Positions 1-9,445 are shown, counted from the first letter of the stretch. The stretch is 64,000 nucleotides of DNA from Xanthomonas arboricola (GCF_002940665.1 NZ_MIGY01000001.1:434001-498000), one strand, 5' to 3'. Notes: generated by a model from the letters alone, not told the origin. Numbers and translations: made by a program.

Positions 1-840
1 ACACCCGCCAGTCGGCGGGCATGGCAACAAGCCGATGGTGCCCAACGTCGTACCCAGGCCAGCATCGCCGTCAGTGCCGATGGCCAGCGCTGGGCCCTGA
101 TCAACGCCTCACCCGACTTCCGTCAACAAATTCTTGCAACGCCCGCACTCTGGCCGCAGCGCGACTTGCGGCATTCGCCGATCGAAGCGGTGCTGCTGAC
201 CAGCGGCGAGATCGACCATATCGCCGGATTGCTGTCGATGCGCGAGAGCCAGGTATTCTCGCTGCATGCCAGCAGCCGCGTGCTGGATCTGCTGTCGCAA
301 AACCCCATCTTCGACGCGGTCAATCCCGCCTACGTGGAGCGCCAGCCGTTTGCGCTGGACACGCCGGTGTCGCTGCTGGGCCTGCAACTCACGCCGTTCT
401 CGGTGCCCGGCAAGGTGCCGCTGTTCATGGAGTCGCGCAGTGGCGGCGACCTGGCCGGCTCCAACGAAGAAACCCTCGGGCTGACCATCGACGATGGCCG
501 GCACCGCGTGCATTACATTCCCGGCTGCGCGGCGATGACCGACGCCTTGCGCGCGCGCCTGCAAGGCGCCGAACTGGTGTTCTTCGACGGCACGCTGTGG
601 CGCGACGACGAAATGGTGCAACTAGGCATCAGCCAGAAGACCGGCCAGCGCATGGGCCACATGAGCATCGACGGCCCCGACGGCACGATTGCCGCGTTCG
701 CCCCGCTGGAGGTGGCGCGCAAGATCTTCATCCATCTCAACACCACCAATCCCGTGCTCGACACCCACTCGCCGGAGTACGCCAGCGCGCGTGCCAGCGG
801 CTGGGACGTCGCGCACGACGGCCTGGAGATCACCTTGTGA
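1..840 (+). CDS. pqqB: PqqB, coenzyme PQQ biosynthesis protein (5' end missing)
   Basis: PqqB is a metallo-beta-lactamase-fold protein of pyrroloquinoline quinone biosynthesis, proposed to act as an oxygenase or carrier late in the pathway. The frame is open from the first base of the window and gives 279 residues against a usual ~300, so roughly the first 25 residues lie upstream. PqqB hallmarks are the segment NASPDFRQQI, the SGEIDHIAGLL stretch at the metallo-hydrolase motif position, and GHMSIDGPDGT near the C-terminus. The next gene, pqqC, overlaps its stop by four bases (GTGA), showing an operon. The tiny precursor gene pqqA is expected just upstream, outside the window. Confidence 0.93.
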   Translation, partial: TPASRRAWQQADGAQRRTQASIAVSADGQRWALINASPDFRQQILATPALWPQRDLRHSPIEAVLLTSGEIDHIAGLLSMRESQVFSLHASSRVLDLLSQNPIFDAVNPAYVERQPFALDTPVSLLGLQLTPFSVPGKVPLFMESRSGGDLAGSNEETLGLTIDDGRHRVHYIPGCAAMTDALRARLQGAELVFFDGTLWRDDEMVQLGISQKTGQRMGHMSIDGPDGTIAAFAPLEVARKIFIHLNTTNPVLDTHSPEYASARASGWDVAHDGLEITL

Positions 841-1589
841 CCACCCTGCTCACCCCGGACCAGCTGGAAGCGGACCTGCGTGCCATCGGTGCCCGCCTGT
901 ATCACGACCAGCATCCCTTCCACGCGCTTCTGCACGAGGGCAAGCTCGATCGCGGCCAGGTCCAGGCCTGGGCGCTGAACCGCTTCGAATACCAGCGCTG
1001 CATTCCATTGAAAGACGCCGCGATCCTGGCGCGCATGGAAGACCCGGCGTTGCGGCGGATCTGGCGGCAACGCATTCTCGATCACGACGGCAACAGCCCC
1101 AGCGACGGCGGCATCGCGCGTTGGCTGCACCTGACCGATGCGCTCGGCCTGGATCGCACGCTGGTGGAATCCGGCCGTGCGCTACTGCCCGGCACCCGTT
1201 TCGCGGTGCAGGCCTATCTGCAGTTCGTGCGCGAAAAAAGCCTGCTCGAGGCGATCGCCTCCTCGCTGACCGAGCTGTTCGCCCCCAACATCATCGGCCG
1301 GCGGGTGGCCGGCATGCTCAAGCATTACGACTTCGTCTCGCCCGAAGCGCTGGCCTATTTCGAGCATCGCCTGACCGAGGCGCCACGCGATTCGGATTTT
1401 GCGCTGGACTACGTCAAGCAGCACGCCGATACCGTCGAAAAACAGGCCCTGGTCAAGGCCGCGCTGCACTTCAAGTGCTCGGTGCTGTGGGCGCAGCTGG
1501 ATGCATTGCACGTGGCTTACGTCGCCCCCGGCATCGTGTGGCCGGATGCGTTCGTGCCCGACCGCGACGCCAGCCGGGCCGCGGCGTGA
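837..1589 (+). CDS. pqqC: PqqC, pyrroloquinoline-quinone synthase
   Basis: PqqC catalyses the final ring closure and eight-electron oxidation to PQQ in the cytoplasm, without metal or cofactor. The 250-residue product has the family's usual length and the haem-oxygenase-like all-helical fold. Visible family segments are YHDQHPFHALLHEGKL, the RIPALxLN-like helix (QAWALNRFEYQRCIPLKD) and HDGNSPSDGGIARWL. I start it at the GTG at 837, which overlaps the pqqB stop by four bases; longer readings of the same frame would run through pqqB. It ends by overlapping pqqD in the same way, so translation is probably coupled through pqqB-C-D-E. Confidence 0.94.
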   Translation: MTTLLTPDQLEADLRAIGARLYHDQHPFHALLHEGKLDRGQVQAWALNRFEYQRCIPLKDAAILARMEDPALRRIWRQRILDHDGNSPSDGGIARWLHLTDALGLDRTLVESGRALLPGTRFAVQAYLQFVREKSLLEAIASSLTELFAPNIIGRRVAGMLKHYDFVSPEALAYFEHRLTEAPRDSDFALDYVKQHADTVEKQALVKAALHFKCSVLWAQLDALHVAYVAPGIVWPDAFVPDRDASRAAA

Positions 1590-1864
1590 GCAGCATTACC
1601 CGCGACAGCCAGCCGGCCCTGCGCGCAGGCGTGCGCCTGCAGCACGACCGCGCGCGCGACCAATGGGTGCTGCTGGCGCCGGAACGGGTGGTGGAGCTGG
1701 ACGAGATCGCACTGGTGGTGGCGCAGCGCTACGACGGCACGCGCTCGCTGGCGCAGATCGCGCAGGAACTGGCGGGCGAATTCGCTGCCGACGCGGCCGA
1801 TATCGAGATTGATGTGATCGAACTCACCAATACGCTGCATCAGAAGCGCCTGCTGCGGCTATGA
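1586..1864 (+). CDS. pqqD: PqqD, PqqA-binding chaperone
   Basis: PqqD is the peptide chaperone that presents PqqA to the radical SAM enzyme PqqE. It is a RiPP recognition element of about 90 residues. This product is 92 residues with the typical pattern: [19 protein letters not shown], then [19 protein letters not shown] and a final helix ending in HQKRLLRL. The start is the GTG at 1586, inside a four-base overlap with pqqC. Its own stop overlaps the pqqE ATG (ATGA). Because it is short and fully enclosed in other open frames it is easy to miss, but context and length make the call firm. Confidence 0.92.
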   Translation: MSSITRDSQPALRAGVRLQHDRARDQWVLLAPERVVELDEIALVVAQRYDGTRSLAQIAQELAGEFAADAADIEIDVIELTNTLHQKRLLRL

Positions 1865-3000
1865 CCATCGCCCCGCCGCCACTGTCGGTGTTGCTGGAAC
1901 TGACCCATCGCTGCCCGTTGGCCTGCCCGTATTGCTCCAACCCGATCGCGTTGGCGGCGCTGCGCGAGGAAATGGACACCGCCGGCTGGCGCTCGCTGCT
2001 GCAGCAGGCCGCCGACATGGGCGTGCTGCAGGCACATTTTTCCGGCGGCGAACCGATGCTGCGCAAGGACCTGCCCGAGTTGGTGGCGCATGCACGCGCG
2101 CTCGGGCTGTACAGCAACCTGATCACCTCCGGCGTGGCCGGGGGCGAGCCGATGCTGGACCAGTTGCAGGCAGCCGGACTGGAGCATGTGCAGCTGAGCG
2201 TGCAGGACGTCGACCCGGCCGGTGCCGACCGTATTGCCGGCTATCGCAACAGCCTGGCGAAGAAGCGCGAGTTCGCCGCGGCCGCGCGTGCGCGCGGCCT
2301 GCCGCTGACGCTCAATGCGGTGCTGCATCGCCATAACGCCGGGCGCGTGCCCGGCATGATCGCGCTGGCGCTGGAATGGCAGGCCGAACGCATTGAAGTG
2401 GCGCATACCCAGTACTACGGCTGGGGCCTGCGCAATCGCGCCGCGCTGATGCCCAGCCGCGAGCAGCTGATGGCCACGATTGATGCGGTGGAAACCGCCC
2501 GCCGCGAGCTCGGCGACCGCCTGGCGATCGACTTCGTCACCCCCGATTACTACGCCCGCCAGCCCAAGCCGTGCATGGGCGGCTGGGGCCAGCGCTTCGT
2601 CAACATCTCCCCGCGCGGCGATGTGTTGCCCTGCCACGCGGCAGAGACTATCGACGGCATGCGCTTTGACAACCTGCGCGAGCGGTCGCTGGCCGACATC
2701 TGGAACAACGGCGAGGCCTTCGTGCGCTTCCGCGGCACCGCATGGATGCCGGAGGTCTGCCAGGGTTGCCCCAAGCGCGAGATCGACTGGGGCGGTTGCC
2801 GCTGCCAGGCGCTGGCGCTCAGTGGCGATGCCGCCACGTTGGACCCGGTCTGCGAACGCTCGCCGCGGCATGCCCAGGTGCGCGCCACCGCCGAACGCGA
2901 GGCCGCCACACCGCCGCCGGAATTCGTCTACCGCCGCCCCGGCCGCCCCGAACGCGCGGCATCGGCCAGCGCAGACGCACGCACCGCCGACGCGCCGTAG
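1861..3000 (+). CDS. pqqE: PqqE, radical SAM PqqA peptide cyclase
   Basis: PqqE is a radical S-adenosylmethionine enzyme that forms the Glu-Tyr carbon-carbon crosslink in PqqA, the first committed step to PQQ. The 379-residue protein shows the radical SAM CxxxCxxC cluster site close to the N-terminus ([12 protein letters not shown]), the GGE segment ([11 protein letters not shown]), and a C-terminal SPASM cysteine set ([17 protein letters not shown], then [16 protein letters not shown]) for auxiliary Fe-S clusters. The start overlaps the pqqD stop. The C-terminal ~40 residues are rich in Pro, Arg and Ala and look poorly conserved. Confidence 0.95.
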   Translation: MTIAPPPLSVLLELTHRCPLACPYCSNPIALAALREEMDTAGWRSLLQQAADMGVLQAHFSGGEPMLRKDLPELVAHARALGLYSNLITSGVAGGEPMLDQLQAAGLEHVQLSVQDVDPAGADRIAGYRNSLAKKREFAAAARARGLPLTLNAVLHRHNAGRVPGMIALALEWQAERIEVAHTQYYGWGLRNRAALMPSREQLMATIDAVETARRELGDRLAIDFVTPDYYARQPKPCMGGWGQRFVNISPRGDVLPCHAAETIDGMRFDNLRERSLADIWNNGEAFVRFRGTAWMPEVCQGCPKREIDWGGCRCQALALSGDAATLDPVCERSPRHAQVRATAEREAATPPPEFVYRRPGRPERAASASADARTADAP

Positions 3001-3062
3001 CCGGCTGCGGCAGGCGCGGGCTAGCGTCTACACTAGCCGCCTCCTCTGATCGGATGGTCTCC

Positions 3063-3575
3063 ATGTCGCTCGCGCGCCGCATTCCCCTGCTGGTCTGCCT
3101 GACCCTCGCCCTGAACGCCAGCCCGGCCCTCGCGCAGCGCGCGGTGCAGGGCGACCTGCAGTCGCAGATGAGCGCCGAGCAGTTCAAGGCCGCCGGTCTG
3201 GACAAGCTCGATGCCGGCGAACTGGCCGCGCTCAACGACTGGCTGCAGGGCAAGGTCGCCAAGGAAGCTGCGGTCGTGGTCGAACAAGCCAAGGAGGCCG
3301 GCCGCCAGGAAGTGATCGTCAAGAACCGCGGCTTCTTCGATTTCGGCAGCAACGAGCCGATCCAGAGCAACATCGTCGGCGAGTTCAAGGGTTTTTCGAA
3401 GGGGCGCGTGTACACGCTCGCCAATGGCCAGGACTGGGAGCAGACCGACGCTGCGACGTTGTCGGGCGTGCGCAATGAGGCGCCCAAGGTCAAGATCAAG
3501 CCGGGTCTGGTCGGCGTGTGGTATCTGCAGATCGAGGGTTACAACACGCAGGCCAAGGTGCGCCGGGTCAAGTAA
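3063..3575 (+). CDS. Secreted hypothetical protein downstream of pqqE
   Basis: I do not recognise the family. The 170-residue product has a clear Sec signal peptide (MSLARRIPLLVCLTLALNA, cleavage after SPALAQR) followed by an Ala/Glu/Lys-rich helical stretch and a small C-terminal domain of beta character (GEFKGFSKGRVYTLANGQDW to the end). The wording NGQDWEQTD followed by KPGLVGVWYLQ suggests a compact periplasmic domain. An in-frame ATG at 3054 would add three residues (MVS). I prefer 3063 because it gives a standard signal-peptide n-region. A short inverted repeat (3019-3038) separates it from pqqE, so it probably has its own promoter. Confidence 0.72.
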   Translation: MSLARRIPLLVCLTLALNASPALAQRAVQGDLQSQMSAEQFKAAGLDKLDAGELAALNDWLQGKVAKEAAVVVEQAKEAGRQEVIVKNRGFFDFGSNEPIQSNIVGEFKGFSKGRVYTLANGQDWEQTDAATLSGVRNEAPKVKIKPGLVGVWYLQIEGYNTQAKVRRVK

Positions 3576-3636
3576 GCGCGCCGGAACACTGCCGGCCCGT
3601 CACCGCAGACTGCGGCAGGCCACCCGGAGAACACGC

Positions 3637-5154
3637 ATGCGTTGGATGACACGTTGCAGCCTGGCGTTGCTGGCGTCACTGGCCTGGTTCGCAGGCATTG
3701 CGCCTGCAGATGCGGCCACGGCGCCCCCGCTGTCAGCGCAGCAGTGCGCCGCAGCGCCCGAGGTCGGCATCGACCAGGCGCTGGTGTGCTATCGCGACGC
3801 CATCGAGCGCCAACCGCTGGTCTACCGGCGTGTGGCCACCAGCACGGTGGACGGTGTCGAGCGGCGCGATTACCTGCTGACCTCGCAGCAGTGGTCGCCG
3901 GAGGACCTGGTGCAGCCGGCCAGCTGGCAGCACGATGTGGCCATCTACGTGCCGGCGGATGCGTTGCCGACGCGTGCGCTGCTGATCTCCACCAATGGCA
4001 CCCGCCAACCGGCCGATGGCGGCGCGCCGCAACCGTCCAGCGAATTGCCGCCCGAGGCCCTGGCCGCACTGGCGCAACGCAGCCGCACCGTGGTGATCGC
4101 GCTCGGCGATCTGCCCAGCCAGGCACTGACCTACCGCAACGATGGCAGGCCGCGCCGCGAAGACGACAGCGTCGCCTACAGCTGGTCGCTGTTTCTGGCA
4201 TCGCCGCAACGACGCAAGACCATGCCGCTGCATGTGCCGATGGCCGCGGCGATCGCGCGCACCATGAGCCTGGCCGAACGCGAATTGGCGCCGTTGCAGA
4301 TTCATCGCTTCATCCTCGCCGGCGCCTCCAAGCGCGGCTGGGCCAGCTGGCACGCCACCATTGCCGATGCGCGCGTGGAGGCCGTGGTGCCGTTCGTGAT
4401 CGACATCCTCAATATGCCGGCCGTGCTCGAGCACATGTCTCGGGCCTATGGCGGCAACTGGCCGATCGCATTCGGCGCCTATGCCAGGCAGGGAATCACC
4501 GCGCAGCTGCACACGCCGGCATTTGCGCAACTGGTGCAACTGCAGGACCCGCTGAGTTATCTGCACACGCCGCAGCGCAAACGCCTGGCCGTGCCCAAGT
4601 ACATCGTCAATGCCAGCGGCGACGATTTCTTCCTGCCGGACAACACGCAGTTCTTCTACAACGCGCTGCCCGGCAGCAAGGCGCTGCGCATGGTGCCCAA
4701 CAGCGCGCACAGCGGCATCCGCGCCTCGATCGTCGACAGCCTGGTGCCTTTCGTGAACCGGCTGCAGCAGCAGCGTGCATTGCCGACGGTGCGCGATTCC
4801 CTACACGCAGGCGAACATTCGCAGATCCGCTTCCGCTCCTCAGAGCGCCCTGCGCAATTGCGTCTGTGGCAGGCGAACAACCCGGCGGCACGCGATTTTC
4901 GCTATGCCTGCGGCATTCGTTACAGCGCCACGCCGATCGCGCCTACGCGCGGCAACACGGTGTCGGTACCGGTGCAGACTCCCGATGCCGGCTGGAGCGC
5001 GTACTTCGTCGAGGCCACCTACGCGGACGGCTTCGTCGCCACCAGTCAGACCTACGTGCTCGGCAAGCAGCAGTACCCGACGCAGGCGCCACCCACCGAC
5101 GGCGCGGCCTGCAGCACCTTGCCGGGCACTGCCGCTGCGGCGCCTGCACGCTGA
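3637..5154 (+). CDS. PhoPQ-activated pathogenicity-related family protein (PqaA-like)
   Basis: This is an alpha/beta-hydrolase-like secreted protein of the PhoPQ-activated pathogenicity-related family (PF10142), named from Salmonella PqaA. It has 505 residues. A signal peptide (MRWMTRCSLALLASLAWFAG, cleaved near ADAA) directs it to the envelope. The family's nucleophile-elbow-like segment is visible as ILAGASKRGWASWHA, followed by the acid region EAVVPFVIDILNM and the NASGDDFFLPDNTQFFYNALPGSKALRMVPN stretch, here quoted as separate pieces of one conserved block. A GGAGA ribosome site lies seven bases before the ATG at 3637. The substrate is unknown for the family, and regulation by PhoPQ cannot be read from this sequence. 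Confidence 0.85.
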   Translation: MRWMTRCSLALLASLAWFAGIAPADAATAPPLSAQQCAAAPEVGIDQALVCYRDAIERQPLVYRRVATSTVDGVERRDYLLTSQQWSPEDLVQPASWQHDVAIYVPADALPTRALLISTNGTRQPADGGAPQPSSELPPEALAALAQRSRTVVIALGDLPSQALTYRNDGRPRREDDSVAYSWSLFLASPQRRKTMPLHVPMAAAIARTMSLAERELAPLQIHRFILAGASKRGWASWHATIADARVEAVVPFVIDILNMPAVLEHMSRAYGGNWPIAFGAYARQGITAQLHTPAFAQLVQLQDPLSYLHTPQRKRLAVPKYIVNASGDDFFLPDNTQFFYNALPGSKALRMVPNSAHSGIRASIVDSLVPFVNRLQQQRALPTVRDSLHAGEHSQIRFRSSERPAQLRLWQANNPAARDFRYACGIRYSATPIAPTRGNTVSVPVQTPDAGWSAYFVEATYADGFVATSQTYVLGKQQYPTQAPPTDGAACSTLPGTAAAAPAR

Positions 5155-5471
5155 GTCGGCGGCTCCGCGGATCGCTCACCCAATCAGGCCGGCCGTCTCG
5201 ATATCGAGGGTCGATGTCGACGCTGCGCCAGCGTCCTGGGACCGACAACGGTGCCAGCGGTCAGAATGGGCCATGACTTGAGTGGACACTTTCGCCCGCC
5301 TTGCGCAATCAAGTCCGCATAAACGATGTCGAACCGAGCCATTTTGCACTTGAGTCCGCCGACAAGATCGATCCAACCCGACTGAACCATTGACATCGTT
5401 GTCACCAACTTCTACACAGGCCGCTACTCGCCGATCGCATTGGCCGGTCGGACGAATCCAAAGGACTGCAC
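5155..5471. promoter_or_regulatory. Gene-free regulatory stretch upstream of the kinase-receptor module
   Basis: No credible gene lies in these 317 bases. The stretch holds the strong LacI-type palindrome at 5391-5404 and two weaker relatives of the same sequence. One is at 5317-5330, where only the half ACGATGTC is intact. The other is at 5243-5256, with 11 of 14 positions matching TGACAACGATGTCA. Several spaced sites ahead of a kinase-receptor pair are what one expects of a repressor that loops DNA, but the weak sites could be chance. Confidence 0.4.
5391..5404. promoter_or_regulatory. LacI-family-type operator, TGACATCGTTGTCA
   Basis: A 14-bp palindrome with perfect five-base arms (TGACA/TGTCA) around a central CG, the classic architecture of LacI/GalR-family operators. 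It is 67 bases upstream of the kinase start codon. A 13-of-14 match to its reverse complement occurs at 59159-59172, ahead of a distant TonB-dependent receptor. No LacI-type regulator gene is present in the window, so the cognate protein must lie elsewhere. Confidence 0.6.
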
Positions 5472-6506
5472 GTGGCTGCGACTTCGCGTTCTGCTCTCGC
5501 TTCTGACCTGCCCACCGCACCGGTCGCCACCGGCTTTATCGCGGCCGACGTAGGTGGCACGCATGTGCGGGTCGGCCACATCGCGCGGGCAGGCACTGCT
5601 GCGAGCGAGCTGTCGCATTACCGCACCTATCGCTGCGCCGAACACGCCAGTCTGGAGGCCATCCTTGCCGACGTCCTGCAGCAACGGCGCGACGTCGAGG
5701 CCGTGGTGATCGCCAGTGCCGGGGTCGCGCTGGATGACGGCAGCTTCATCAGCAACAACCTGCCATGGACGATTTCGCCGGGCCGCATTCGCGCCACGCT
5801 CGCCGTGCCCAGCGTGCGCCTGGTCAACGATTTCGAAGCGGTGGCCTACGCCGCACCGCTGATGGAACAACGCGCCGTGCTGCAACTGAGCGGACCGACA
5901 CCCCGGCATGCGCGCGCTACCGGCCCGATCCTGGTGGTCGGCCCCGGCACCGGGCTGGGTGCGGCGGTCTGGATCGATGCCAAGCCGCGGCCGATCGTGC
6001 TCGCCACCGAAGCCGGCCAGGTCGCCCTGGCCAGCAACGACGGGATGGAGCTGCAGCTGCTGCGGATCCTGCTGCGTGGCGAGCGCTATCTACCGCTCGA
6101 ACATGTGCTGTCCGGACCCGGCCTGCTGCATCTCTACAACGCCCTGTGCGAATTGCACGGCGCCACGCCACGCCACCGGCTGCCGGCCGCGATCACGCAT
6201 GCCGCGCTGCGCGACGACGATGCGCTGGCACGCGACTGCCTGCAGATCTTCTGCGCGGTGCTGGGCAGCGCGGTCGGCGACATGGCGCTGGCCTACGGCG
6301 CGGCCGGCGGCATCTATCTGGCCGGCGGCTTTTTGCCGGCGATCGGCCCGTTTCTGCAGAGCAGCCGCTTTCGCGAGCGTTTTCTGGACAAGGGACGCAT
6401 GCGCGCGGTGCTCGAACGCATTCCGGTCAAGTTGGTCGAGCACGGGCAACTGGGCGTGCTCGGCGCGGCCAATTGGTATCTGCAACACCCCGCTGACCTG
6501 TCGTAA
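5472..6506 (+). CDS. glk: Glucokinase-family sugar kinase
   Basis: Predicted cytoplasmic hexokinase-fold kinase of the bacterial glucokinase family (PF02685), phosphorylating glucose or a related hexose with ATP. The 344-residue product shows the phosphate-1 loop ADVGGT (residues 25-30), the VNDFEA motif with candidate catalytic Asp120, GPGTGLGAAV for adenosine binding, and LSGPGLLHLYN. The sugar-binding EGGH motif of E. coli Glk reads EAGQ (residues 180-183), so the His that contacts glucose is Gln. This may mark a paralogue with altered specificity. The start is GTG at 5472 with AAGGAC upstream. It is followed after 101 bases by a TBDR, so the two form an uptake-phosphorylation module under the operator at 5391. 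Confidence 0.85.
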   Translation: MAATSRSALASDLPTAPVATGFIAADVGGTHVRVGHIARAGTAASELSHYRTYRCAEHASLEAILADVLQQRRDVEAVVIASAGVALDDGSFISNNLPWTISPGRIRATLAVPSVRLVNDFEAVAYAAPLMEQRAVLQLSGPTPRHARATGPILVVGPGTGLGAAVWIDAKPRPIVLATEAGQVALASNDGMELQLLRILLRGERYLPLEHVLSGPGLLHLYNALCELHGATPRHRLPAAITHAALRDDDALARDCLQIFCAVLGSAVGDMALAYGAAGGIYLAGGFLPAIGPFLQSSRFRERFLDKGRMRAVLERIPVKLVEHGQLGVLGAANWYLQHPADLS

Positions 6507-6607
6507 GCGATCCACCACGCGCTCGGCCCCGAGCGCGCGTCTGCAAGACCCGCATCCGGCGTGCAGCAGCCCGCCGTCCATCCCTGTGCGTGATGAGGAG
6601 AGACATC

Positions 6608-9244
6608 ATGAAATACAGCACCACCCTGCTGTCCAGCGCGATCGCGTTGTCGCTGGCATTCGCTGCGCAAGCCCAGGACGCGGTCGACCGACAGGCCACC
6701 GATCTGGATGCCGTGCAGGTGGTCGGCATCCGTGCCAGCCTGGAAAGATCGCTCGACACCAAACGCAACAACGCCGGCATTTCCGAAGCGATCACCGCCG
6801 AAGATATCGGCAAGTTTCCAAGCACCAACGTAGCCGAGGCGCTGTCGCAGATTCCCGGCGTCACCCTGGACCGGCGCTTCGGCCAGGGCGAGCGCGTCAG
6901 CATCGACGGCACCGACCCCAGCCTCAACCTGTCGTTCCTGGACGGCCACCCGGTGGCCCAGGCGATCTGGCTCTATGGCGAGCAACCCAGCCGCGGATTC
7001 GATTACACCTTGCTGGCGCCGCAAATACTGGGCCGTGCGGAAATCCTCAAATCCTCCGAAGCGCGCCTGACCGAAGGCAGCCTGGGCGGCACCGTGTTGA
7101 TGCACACCCGGCAGCCGCTGGACCTGAACGTCAACGAGGTGGCCGCCTCCATCGGCTACAGCTACAGCGAGCAGGCCAGCGAAGGCAAACCGAACGCGGC
7201 GCTGCTGTATAGCTGGAAGAACGCGGCCGACACCTTCGGCGTCGCCGTGTCGGCGCAGCATTACGAAGAACGCGTCGATCGCCGCGGCATGGAAGTGTTC
7301 GGCTACGCGCCGGCCGGCACGTTCGCCAATGCCGCAGGCGGCGTGCCCGCCGATGCGGACGTGCCCAATTCGATCAACGCAGCCTGGTTCCAGCAGGATC
7401 GCGAGCGCAACAGCGCCGTGGTCAACCTGCAACTCAAGCCCAGCCAGGCGCTGGAATTCAACCTCAGCGGCCTGTACATCAACGAAAACTTCGACAACTA
7501 CAACCAGTCGATGTACAGCTTCCTGACCTGGAATGCCGGCACGGTCGCGGCAGTGGATCAACTCGGCGGCCTGCGCAATGGCGTGGTGACCAGCGGGCAT
7601 TCCGCTGCCAATGCCGACCCGCTCGGCGGCACCGTGATCTACGACAACAACGTGCGTGAATCGGAAGTGACCACCAAGGGCCTGGACCTGCGCGGTGCAT
7701 TTCGCGGCGACGGCTGGGGATTGAATGGGCAGGTGGGCCAAAGCAGATCCGAGAACAAGGATCTATCGCAGTATTTCATCGAGCCGTTCTACAACGGCGG
7801 CTTCAGCTGGGATACGCGGCGCGGCATCCGTTTCGACGATCCGGCGCGTGCGCGCGATCCGGCCAGCTGGGGGTCTGCCGGCGGCTGGTTCGGCAATAAC
7901 GGCATCTTTTCCACCGAAAGCAAGCACACCTACGGACAACTCGATCTGAATCTGCAGTTCGACAGCGTGTTCAACCAACTGCTGCTGGGCGTACGTCATG
8001 GCAAGCATGAGGAACGCTTCGAACTCAACGTCTATGGCGGCGTGACGCCGGGCACGCTGGCCGACGTGGGCACGATCGGGCTGACCGATCTGCAGGATTT
8101 CTATCCGGATCACGGCCGGCATGTGCAGGCAGGCCGCAACAACGTGCTGAACTGGATTCGCAACAGCCCGGTCGATTACGCCGCGCCGGATCCGGCCAGC
8201 TATCTCAACAACACCTGGGCGCTGCAGCAGACCAATAACGCCGCCTACGCCCAGTTGAATTTCTCCGGCGGCGGTTTGCGCGGCAATCTCGGGCTGCGGT
8301 ATGTCGATTCGAAAACCGAGGGCAGCGGCTTCGTCTACAGCGGCACGCCCACACTGCAGAACGCCGGGGACCTGTGGCAGACCCGCACGCGCAAGGAGGA
8401 TTTCCTGCTGCCCTCGCTCACGTTGTCCTACGAGGCCGCCGACGATTGGGTGTTCCGTCTTGCCGCAGCCAAGGTGATCGCCTGGGCGCCGTACAACCAG
8501 ATGGTCAACAACACCTTCCTCAACGACACCACACTGACCGGCAGCGGCGGCAATGCCGAGCTGTCGCCGTACGAATCCTGGAACTTCAACCTATCGGCCG
8601 AGTATTACTTTGCGCAGCAGTCGGTGGTGGCGTGGTCGCTGTTCTACAAGAAGATCGACAACTACATCGACACCAGCGCCAGCGTGGAGCGCCAGTACAA
8701 CGCGCTGCGCGATACCGCGCCGCAGAGCTGGGCGCAGTTGCTCGGCAGCAACGGCTGCACCGCCGATGGCTATTGTGATTACAGCATCCAGCGGCCACGC
8801 AATGCCGGCGATGGCAAGGTCAAGGGCTTCAACATCGCGTTCCAGCAGCCATTCGGCGACAGCGGTTTCGGCCTGACCGCCAACTACACCTACGCCAATG
8901 GCGAAAACAACACCGGCGATGCCCTGCCCTACCAGTCGCGCAACAGCGTGGCAGTCAGCCCGTACTACGAAAAAGGCCCGCTCAATGCACGGCTGACCTA
9001 CAACTGGCGCGACAGCTATCTGGCCGGCGGTTACGTGGCCGGTGCCGCGCCGGCAAGCGTGGATGACTACGCCGAACTCGGCGCAAGCATCGGCTATGCG
9101 TTCAGCCCGAACTGGTCGCTGCAGATCGACGCGCAGAACCTGCTGGACGAGCAATACCTGCAGTACCTCGGCGACACCGACCATCTGGCCGGTCGCTACA
9201 GGAGCGGGCGCCGCTACATGGCGAGCCTGCACATGAAGTTCTAA
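6608..9244 (+). CDS. TonB-dependent receptor (Xanthomonas/Caulobacter type)
   Basis: An 878-residue outer-membrane receptor powered by TonB, predicted to import a specific, probably carbohydrate, substrate. It has a signal peptide (MKYSTTLLSSAIALSLAFA, cleaved after AQAQ), a TonB-box-like region around DAVQVVG, then the plug domain (SEAITAEDIGKFPSTNVAEA, GERVSIDGT, APQILGRAEILKS, EGSLGGTV) and a 22-strand barrel ending in the aromatic ...MASLHMKF. The plug wording fits the large TIGR01782-like receptor subfamily abundant in Xanthomonas. I choose the ATG at 6608 because GAGGAG lies eight bases before it; in-frame GTG (6590) and ATG (6593) precede the signal peptide without such a site. Neighbouring glk suggests sugar uptake. 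Confidence 0.92.
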   Translation: MKYSTTLLSSAIALSLAFAAQAQDAVDRQATDLDAVQVVGIRASLERSLDTKRNNAGISEAITAEDIGKFPSTNVAEALSQIPGVTLDRRFGQGERVSIDGTDPSLNLSFLDGHPVAQAIWLYGEQPSRGFDYTLLAPQILGRAEILKSSEARLTEGSLGGTVLMHTRQPLDLNVNEVAASIGYSYSEQASEGKPNAALLYSWKNAADTFGVAVSAQHYEERVDRRGMEVFGYAPAGTFANAAGGVPADADVPNSINAAWFQQDRERNSAVVNLQLKPSQALEFNLSGLYINENFDNYNQSMYSFLTWNAGTVAAVDQLGGLRNGVVTSGHSAANADPLGGTVIYDNNVRESEVTTKGLDLRGAFRGDGWGLNGQVGQSRSENKDLSQYFIEPFYNGGFSWDTRRGIRFDDPARARDPASWGSAGGWFGNNGIFSTESKHTYGQLDLNLQFDSVFNQLLLGVRHGKHEERFELNVYGGVTPGTLADVGTIGLTDLQDFYPDHGRHVQAGRNNVLNWIRNSPVDYAAPDPASYLNNTWALQQTNNAAYAQLNFSGGGLRGNLGLRYVDSKTEGSGFVYSGTPTLQNAGDLWQTRTRKEDFLLPSLTLSYEAADDWVFRLAAAKVIAWAPYNQMVNNTFLNDTTLTGSGGNAELSPYESWNFNLSAEYYFAQQSVVAWSLFYKKIDNYIDTSASVERQYNALRDTAPQSWAQLLGSNGCTADGYCDYSIQRPRNAGDGKVKGFNIAFQQPFGDSGFGLTANYTYANGENNTGDALPYQSRNSVAVSPYYEKGPLNARLTYNWRDSYLAGGYVAGAAPASVDDYAELGASIGYAFSPNWSLQIDAQNLLDEQYLQYLGDTDHLAGRYRSGRRYMASLHMKF

Positions 9245-9445
9245 GCGCGGCTGGCAAAAAGCACGGCGCTCACCGCCAGGCGGGCGCGGCCGGCACTCGG
9301 AATCGGCATGCACCACCCGCAGATGCCGGTTCAGAGCGCGCCTTCCACGCCCTGCTGACGACTGCTCGCTGAGTTTCGTTGGCCGTTCCAAGCGCAGCGC
9401 TCGGCCTGGGCCGCCAGTCGATGGCAGAACCTGCGCGGACACAGC

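Noticed and set aside
6590-6607. Upstream starts (GTG 6590, ATG 6593) for the first receptor
   Set aside because: GAGGAG is correctly spaced only for the ATG at 6608, which also begins the signal peptide.
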